Source: Chryseobacterium koreense CCUG 49689
Lineage (GTDB): Bacteria; Bacteroidota; Bacteroidia; Flavobacteriales; Weeksellaceae
NCBI RefSeq assembly: GCF_001045435.1
Contig: NZ_LFNG01000003.1
Location: 106,441-170,440, forward strand
Reading direction: 5' to 3'
DNA: 64,000 nt
The notes below the pieces were generated by a model. That model was not told where the DNA came from and made no database searches. It saw only the letters and a list, made by a program, of their open reading frames with translations. Within the stretch, counting starts at the first letter, position 1. Every line of letters begins with the position of its first letter. Of this stretch, positions 59,812 to 64,000 are shown piece after piece. Made by a program: the position numbers and the translations under genes.

Positions 59812-61230
59812 CTAACATTCCGGCACGTTCACCGCAATTGCCAAACCGCCTTCGGAAGTTTCCTTGAAACGGTCACTCATGCTTTGAGCGGTTTCCCACA
59901 TCGATTGGATGACTTGATCCAAACTCACTCTAGCTTTGGTGGGATCGCTTTCCAGCGCGATATTTGCTGCCGTGATTGCCTTCATAGCTCCCATTGAATT
60001 TCTTTCGATGCAAGGAATCTGAACCAAACCCGCAATGGGATCGCAAGTCATCCCAAGATGATGTTCCATTGCGATTTCTGCCGCCATCAGGACTTGGCCG
60101 GGAGTTCCGCCCATGATTTCGGTCAAACCTGCGGCAGCCATTGCCGAGGAGACTCCAATTTCTGCTTGACAGCCGCCCATCGCCGCAGAAATGGTTGCAT
60201 TTTTTTTGAATAAAGTCCCGATTTCTCCCGCCACCAAAATAAATCTGATGATATCGTCTTCCGATTGAAATTCAGTAAACGCCTGCGAATACATTAAAAC
60301 CGCCGGAATCACGCCACTCGCGCCATTGGTTGGAGCAGTGATAATCCTTCCAAAACTGGCATTTTCCTCGTTCACAGCCAAGGCGAAAGTGGAAACCCAT
60401 TTATTGATATTCGTAAAAGATTCCTCCGCGTCCACCACGAGCTGAAACCATTGGTCAAGGTTTTCATAAACTTTATCACCGAGCAGTTTCCTGTTCAGAC
60501 CTGCCGCTCGCCGGGTTACATTCAAGCCTCCCGGTAAAATTCCATCCTTGTTAATTCCCTTGTAAACACATTCTTTGATTTGATCCCAAATATAAAGTGC
60601 TTCCGCTTCGGTTTCTTCCCTTGTTCGCCATGATTCTTCGTTCAGGAAAATTAAATCTGAAATCTTATCCAAACCTAATTTTTCCGTATTTCGCAGTACA
60701 TCCGCACCGTTATGACATGGATAAAGCGTTCGAATACAATGTTTCTCCATCGAATTTTCGTTCTGCGTGGCGATAAATCCACCACCGACGGAATAATAAT
60801 CCTGCGAAATTTCATGACCATCATCAAAGACAGCCTTAAAAATCATCCCGTTCGGATGAAAATTCAAAGACTTCGATTTATTCAAAATCAAGTGTTTTCC
60901 ATAAACGAATGGAATTATTTTTTCGCCACCCAAATTAAGTTCGTTGGAGGACTTAATTTTTTCAATTTTCTCCTCAATTTTCGTAGTGTCAATGGTTTTA
61001 AAGTTTTCACCCGAAAGTCCGAGCATACCCGCAATGTCCGTTCCATGACCGATTCCAGTCTTTGCGAGTGAACCAAAAAATTCCACGAAAACTTCTTTCA
61101 CATCACGAATTTGATAATCAGCTCTGATTTTTTTCAAGAAGTTTTCCGCAGCATTCCACGGTCCCATTGTGTGGGAACTTGATGGGCCGATTCCAACTTT
61201 GATGATTTCAAAAACGCTTATGGATTCCAT
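59812..61230 (-). CDS. sdaA: L-serine ammonia-lyase, single-chain iron-sulfur type
   Basis: Deaminates serine to pyruvate using a 4Fe-4S cluster. The 472 residues fuse the beta domain (SSSHTMGPWNAAENFL near 17-32) and the alpha domain. Cluster Cys are Cys354 (GGCQAEIG), Cys396 (MTCDPIAG) and Cys407 (PCIERNSMGA). APTNGASGVIPAVL is the other hallmark. The frame is complete. It converges with the sheath gene and has a TATCTTTG promoter box upstream. Confidence 0.96.
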   Translation of the reverse strand: MESISVFEIIKVGIGPSSSHTMGPWNAAENFLKKIRADYQIRDVKEVFVEFFGSLAKTGIGHGTDIAGMLGLSGENFKTIDTTKIEEKIEKIKSSNELNLGGEKIIPFVYGKHLILNKSKSLNFHPNGMIFKAVFDDGHEISQDYYSVGGGFIATQNENSMEKHCIRTLYPCHNGADVLRNTEKLGLDKISDLIFLNEESWRTREETEAEALYIWDQIKECVYKGINKDGILPGGLNVTRRAAGLNRKLLGDKVYENLDQWFQLVVDAEESFTNINKWVSTFALAVNEENASFGRIITAPTNGASGVIPAVLMYSQAFTEFQSEDDIIRFILVAGEIGTLFKKNATISAAMGGCQAEIGVSSAMAAAGLTEIMGGTPGQVLMAAEIAMEHHLGMTCDPIAGLVQIPCIERNSMGAMKAITAANIALESDPTKARVSLDQVIQSMWETAQSMSDRFKETSEGGLAIAVNVPEC

Positions 61231-61255
61231 GAGGTGTAAAATGCTAATGTTTGCA

Positions 61256-61263
61256 CAAAGATA
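61256..61263 (-). promoter_or_regulatory. -7 promoter element TATCTTTG of sdaA
   Basis: Minus-strand consensus box 26 bases before the sdaA ATG. Confidence 0.55.
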
Positions 61264-61339
61264 AATCTAAATAAATTATTGGATAACCTTTTCAGGAATA
61301 ATCACCGTAGATTTTGGGTGGAAACAGCAGTTCTTTGGT

Positions 61340-61987
61340 CTATGAAGTAAAAATCTCGGCCAAAATCCGCGAAACCTCTTTTGGTTTAGTAACTGGAAAA
61401 AGATGAGTGGCATTTTTCACGATATACTCCGGCTTGGAATATTTTGGCGGGAAAACCACATCATGATCCGCCAAAACCTGAACGACTTTTGGGTTAATCT
61501 CGGTCGATTTCCAGCCGGAAATTTTCGCGACACACCATTTCAAATAATAAGGATTCCTGACGGTGAAATATTTCATTATTTTCGGATTATTCGGGTCCAC
61601 AAGTTTTCGGAAAAAGGAATAGGCTAATCCGGATTTTTCATTAAACAGGACTTCCGGCAGATAGTGCGCGAGCTTCGTCACTTGACCCAATTTGATAAAG
61701 CCCGACATTTCATTCTTAGATTTTATGCTTCCCAGAATTACAATTTTTTCTGCAGGTTTCAACTTGTCGATTTCCTGCGCAATCATTCCACCAAAAGAAT
61801 ATCCCAACAAATAGAACGGTTCGGAATCATCAATTCTATCTGCCATTTTTTGAACATAGTGGCTCAGACTTTCACCCTGTTCCGGCATCAGCCAATCCAG
61901 GAATACCACCTCCAGATTCTCTGGAAACCGGAGCTTTTCCAAAACTTTGAAATCGGCCCCCATTCCACTGATAACGTAAACTTTCAT
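61340..61987 (-). CDS. Small alpha/beta hydrolase
   Basis: Cytoplasmic hydrolase of 215 residues. It starts with the strand VYVISGMGADFKVLEKL, then has the nucleophile elbow GYSFGGMIAQE near 67-77 with Ser69. A late acidic residue lies in VLADHDVVFPPKY, and the His in NATHLFPVTKP near the C terminus completes the triad. The substrate is unknown. ATG 61987 is preferred to a TTG two codons before it. It lies downstream of yceI on the same strand, 28 bases apart, so the two may be cotranscribed. Confidence 0.82.
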   Translation of the reverse strand: MKVYVISGMGADFKVLEKLRFPENLEVVFLDWLMPEQGESLSHYVQKMADRIDDSEPFYLLGYSFGGMIAQEIDKLKPAEKIVILGSIKSKNEMSGFIKLGQVTKLAHYLPEVLFNEKSGLAYSFFRKLVDPNNPKIMKYFTVRNPYYLKWCVAKISGWKSTEINPKVVQVLADHDVVFPPKYSKPEYIVKNATHLFPVTKPKEVSRILAEIFTS

Positions 61988-62015
61988 CGTCAAAAACTCA
62001 ATAAAGAAACAGAAA

Positions 62016-62591
62016 TTATTGTGCCGAAATTTTCACATTCATCTCCACATCGTTGGAAATCAACATATCTTCGAAAATATTGTATTTCAACCCGAAATGT
62101 TTTCGGTTAAAGGTAAATTGGGCGGAAGTAATGCTGATGGCTTTGTTATTTTCGACCACTTTTGCGGGAAATGAAATAGTCTTAGAAATTCCTTTGATAT
62201 TGAGAATTCCATCAATTTGGTAATTATAGTCCTTCCCTGAAATCTTCTTGACCGACTTGATTTGAAAAACAGTTACCGGAAATTTTTCGGTATCAAAAAA
62301 ATCATCACTTTTCAAATGGTTTTCCAGGAATTTCTTTTGTTTTGGATTTCCGTTCATGTCTTCGGCATCAATCGTGTTCATGTCGATAATAAAACTACCG
62401 CCGGTCAGTTCATTACCATTAGAAATGAGATTTCCGGATTTCAATTTCACCGTTCCGAAATGGGACATGGATTCTGATTTCAAGGTTTTATAGGCTTTCC
62501 ATCGAATCTCTGAAAAAGTGATTTTCTTGGATTGGGCGAAAAGTGACATTGAAAAAGCAAACACAAAAACCAATGTGGGCACGTTCCTCAT
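62016..62591 (-). CDS. yceI: YceI-family periplasmic protein
   Basis: Lipocalin-like beta-barrel of the YceI family, which binds an isoprenoid or amphiphile in its cavity in the periplasm. The 191 residues begin with a signal peptide (1-20, ending SLFAQS). Typical segments are SEIRWKAYKTLKSESMSHFGTV (region 27-48), GGSFIIDMNTIDAEDM, HLKSDDFFDTEKFPVTVFQI and GILNIKGISKTISFP. ATG 62591 is chosen because the TATATTTG promoter box at 62607-62614 lies inside the longer frame. Confidence 0.92.
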   Translation of the reverse strand: MRNVPTLVFVFAFSMSLFAQSKKITFSEIRWKAYKTLKSESMSHFGTVKLKSGNLISNGNELTGGSFIIDMNTIDAEDMNGNPKQKKFLENHLKSDDFFDTEKFPVTVFQIKSVKKISGKDYNYQIDGILNIKGISKTISFPAKVVENNKAISITSAQFTFNRKHFGLKYNIFEDMLISNDVEMNVKISAQ

Positions 62592-62606
62592 CTCTTTAAA
62601 TTTTAG

Positions 62607-62614
62607 CAAATATA
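62607..62614 (-). promoter_or_regulatory. -7 promoter element TATATTTG of yceI
   Basis: Minus-strand consensus box, about 16 bases upstream of ATG 62591; decides the start. Confidence 0.6.
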
Positions 62615-62710
62615 CCGTTTCATTTAATTTTTAGGATTAACTTTAGACTTAAATTAAAAAAAGGGATTTTCTCTTTCATCAATTTTATTCTGAATTGGCT
62701 TTCAAAATCT

Positions 62711-62718
62711 TACCTTTG
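62711..62718 (+). promoter_or_regulatory. -7 promoter element TACCTTTG of the transaldolase gene
   Basis: Consensus box followed by C, 20 bases before ATG 62739. Confidence 0.6.
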
Positions 62719-62738
62719 CAAAAAATATTAGAAAGTAT

Positions 62739-63395
62739 ATGAAATTTTTTATTGACACGGCAAACCTAGACCAAATCAGAGAAGCTCAGGATTTAGGAAT
62801 TCTAGACGGAGTTACCACCAATCCTTCATTGATGGCAAAAGAAGGAATCAGTGGAAAAGAGGCAATTCTGAACCACTACAAAACGATCTGCGAAATCGTG
62901 GAAGACGGCGACATCTCCGCGGAAGTTTTAGGAACCACTTATGACGAGATGATTAAGGAAGGTGAAGAACTGGCGGCAATCCACCCGAATATCGTGGTGA
63001 AAATCCCGATGATTAAAGATGGTTTGAAAGCTTTGAAATACTTTGCAGACAAAGGTATCAGAACCAACTGCACTTTGATTTTTTCCGCAGGACAAGCTTT
63101 AATTGCCGCGAAAGCCGGTGCAAACTACGTATCTCCCTTTCTTGGAAGATTAGACGACATTTCTGTGGACGGAATGACCCTGATCGAAGAAATCAGAGTG
63201 ATTTTCGACAACTATATGTTCGATACTGAAATCTTGGCTGCATCCATTCGCTCGCCAATGCACATCATCAACTGCGCAAAAATCGGTGCAGATGTGGTGA
63301 CCTCTCCTTTGGCTTCAATTCTGAATTTATTGAACCATCCTTTAACCGACAAAGGTTTGGCGCAATTCGTAGCGGATGCTAAAAAGATGTCGTAA
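62739..63395 (+). CDS. tal: Transaldolase (short TalC/Fsa-type)
   Basis: Class I aldolase of the pentose phosphate pathway in the short TalC/fructose-6-phosphate-aldolase subfamily, 218 residues. Seen are [29 protein letters not shown] near 24-36, [15 protein letters not shown] with the Schiff-base Lys near 87, [23 protein letters not shown] near 106-128, and [10 protein letters not shown] near 132-141. Complete and of usual length. A terminator follows closely. Confidence 0.94.
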   Translation: MKFFIDTANLDQIREAQDLGILDGVTTNPSLMAKEGISGKEAILNHYKTICEIVEDGDISAEVLGTTYDEMIKEGEELAAIHPNIVVKIPMIKDGLKALKYFADKGIRTNCTLIFSAGQALIAAKAGANYVSPFLGRLDDISVDGMTLIEEIRVIFDNYMFDTEILAASIRSPMHIINCAKIGADVVTSPLASILNLLNHPLTDKGLAQFVADAKKMS

Positions 63396-63418
63396 GAAAC
63401 TTGATTTAAAATCAATAG

Positions 63419-63450
63419 AACCAAGGCAATTTCTTGTCTTGGTTTTTTTT
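63419..63450 (+). terminator. Rho-independent terminator after tal
   Basis: Stem AACCAAG/CTTGGTT with a 12-base loop and a run of eight T, 23 bases after the stop. Confidence 0.85.
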
Positions 63451-63496
63451 ATTTAAAAAAAGATTAATAAGGTTCAAAGTTGTTTATAAAGAGTAG

Positions 63497-63636
63497 TTTA
63501 CAAGAATTGAAAACCTTATCGGTAACGATTTAGTAATGGTGCTTACTGCACTTGCTTTCATTTGATTACCTTGTAAATCATTACTGCAAATGTAATAAAT
63601 TAATGGGTAAAGTATATTACTGCTTTACCCTTTTTT
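63497..63636 (+). ncRNA. Candidate structured RNA ending in a terminator
   Basis: Intergenic stretch with no frame of note. TTTACAAG (63497-63504) pairs with CTTGTAAA (63570-63577). Just inside, GGTAA (63521-63525) pairs with TTACC (63566-63570). A further hairpin lies between: AGTAA (63532-63536) with TTACT (63543-63547), or GTGC with GCAC. Downstream ATTAC/GTAAT makes another hairpin, then a real terminator GGGTAAAG/CTTTACCC with a T run at 63605-63636. Since tal has its own terminator, this second one needs another transcript. No known RNA family is recognised, and no clear TAnnTTTG box is seen upstream. Confidence 0.4.
63605..63636 (+). terminator. Rho-independent terminator without an upstream gene
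   Basis: Perfect 8-bp stem GGGTAAAG/CTTTACCC with a 10-base loop and TTTTTT. It follows the possible structured RNA, not a coding region. Confidence 0.75.
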
Positions 63637-63850
63637 CATCCTCCCTAATATAAAAATCTTTGAAAAAAAATCCCACACTGGGGAGAACCTGTGATATTGG
63701 TTTCAATATTATTGCCAAATTTTGGCATACAACAATAGTTGCAATTCCGAAACAAATAGTGATAACTTCAAAAAAGACTATGCTATGGAAATCGTGTTGA
63801 GTAAAATATTATCGCAAATTAGACATCAGGATGGAAACTTCGGTGATATT

Positions 63851-63929
63851 GACCACCCAGTTTCAATTTAAACTGACCACCTAAGTTCGGTTTAAACTGA
63901 CCACCTAATTTCGGAGTAAACTGACCACC
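63851..63929. repeat. Four repeats with exact 24-base period, IS21-family end
   Basis: GACCACC occurs at 63851, 63875, 63899 and 63923, always 24 bases apart, embedded in TTTAAACTGACCACCTAA-type units. Multiple terminal repeats of GGTGGTCA type are a mark of IS21-family ends in Bacteroidota. The transposase genes istA/istB would lie beyond the right edge. A short frame from ATG 63785 runs into the repeats and stops at 63871, perhaps a truncated gene. Between 63640 and 63850 I see only a TGCCAAA/TTTGGCA palindrome. Confidence 0.65.
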
Positions 63930-64000
63930 CCTTTTTTCATTCAGTGAACTGCTTTTTTCATGTGTTAATGTAGGTTCAAATTTAGATAAAAATTACTGTT

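Noticed and set aside
63851..63929. CRISPR array or origin iterons
   Set aside because: The units directly adjoin with only a few varying bases and match the style of IS21 terminal repeats. No replication gene is nearby.

Overview
The window is chromosomal DNA of a Bacteroidota, class Flavobacteriia, most like the Chryseobacterium/Kaistella/Epilithonimonas group (Weeksellaceae). The evidence is a complete alternative complex III operon, a type IX secretion sorting domain, lineage proteins of the DUF4296, DUF4271 and BT_3928 types, and the Bacteroidota promoter -7 box TAnnTTTG ahead of many genes. Shine-Dalgarno-like sequences are scarce. Species is inferred from protein character only.

Layout. 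0-8.3 kb: housekeeping genes (rsfS-ftsH, birA, an LptG-type permease, tgt with a DUF4296 lipoprotein and a family 2 glycosyltransferase, DUF4271, hemD). 8.4-14.5 kb: oligopeptidase B, two small proteins, a sensor kinase/response regulator pair and a SPOR protein. 14.6-23.2 kb: actABCDEF, the quinol:electron acceptor oxidoreductase that replaces the bc1 complex. 23.2-31.7 kb: envelope proteins, apt, ribH, an overlapping PAP2 phosphatase/phosphoethanolamine transferase pair for lipid A, and a YpfJ-type peptidase.

31.7-38.3 kb is an AT-rich accessory island ending at the 3' side of a tRNA-Ser(UGA). It holds decayed remnants of at least three insertion sequence types (IS630-, IS256- and ISAon1-like), a WYL regulator, and two tandem cassettes read on the minus strand. 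Each cassette is a toxin-like gene overlapping a small gene for a secreted or membrane protein, then a terminator, then a broken copy of the same larger 'core' gene. The first toxin looks like a Tae4/NlpC-type peptidoglycan amidase paired with a signal-peptide protein. The second is a wrecked DUF3289 gene followed by an intact membrane protein. This looks like an accumulated effector-immunity locus and is the best candidate here for an undescribed system.

38.5-63.4 kb returns to core genes: crcB (apparent AUA start), trxB, aroE, ribD, tpiA, clpP, dnaG, a T9SS cargo protein, an asparaginase, tsaE, ald, tyrA, sdaA, yceI and a transaldolase. A lone contractile tail-sheath gene (58.4-59.8 kb) sits among them with no other injection-system genes nearby. 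The last 600 bases hold a terminator, a possible structured RNA, and four repeats at an exact 24-base period that look like an IS21-family end.
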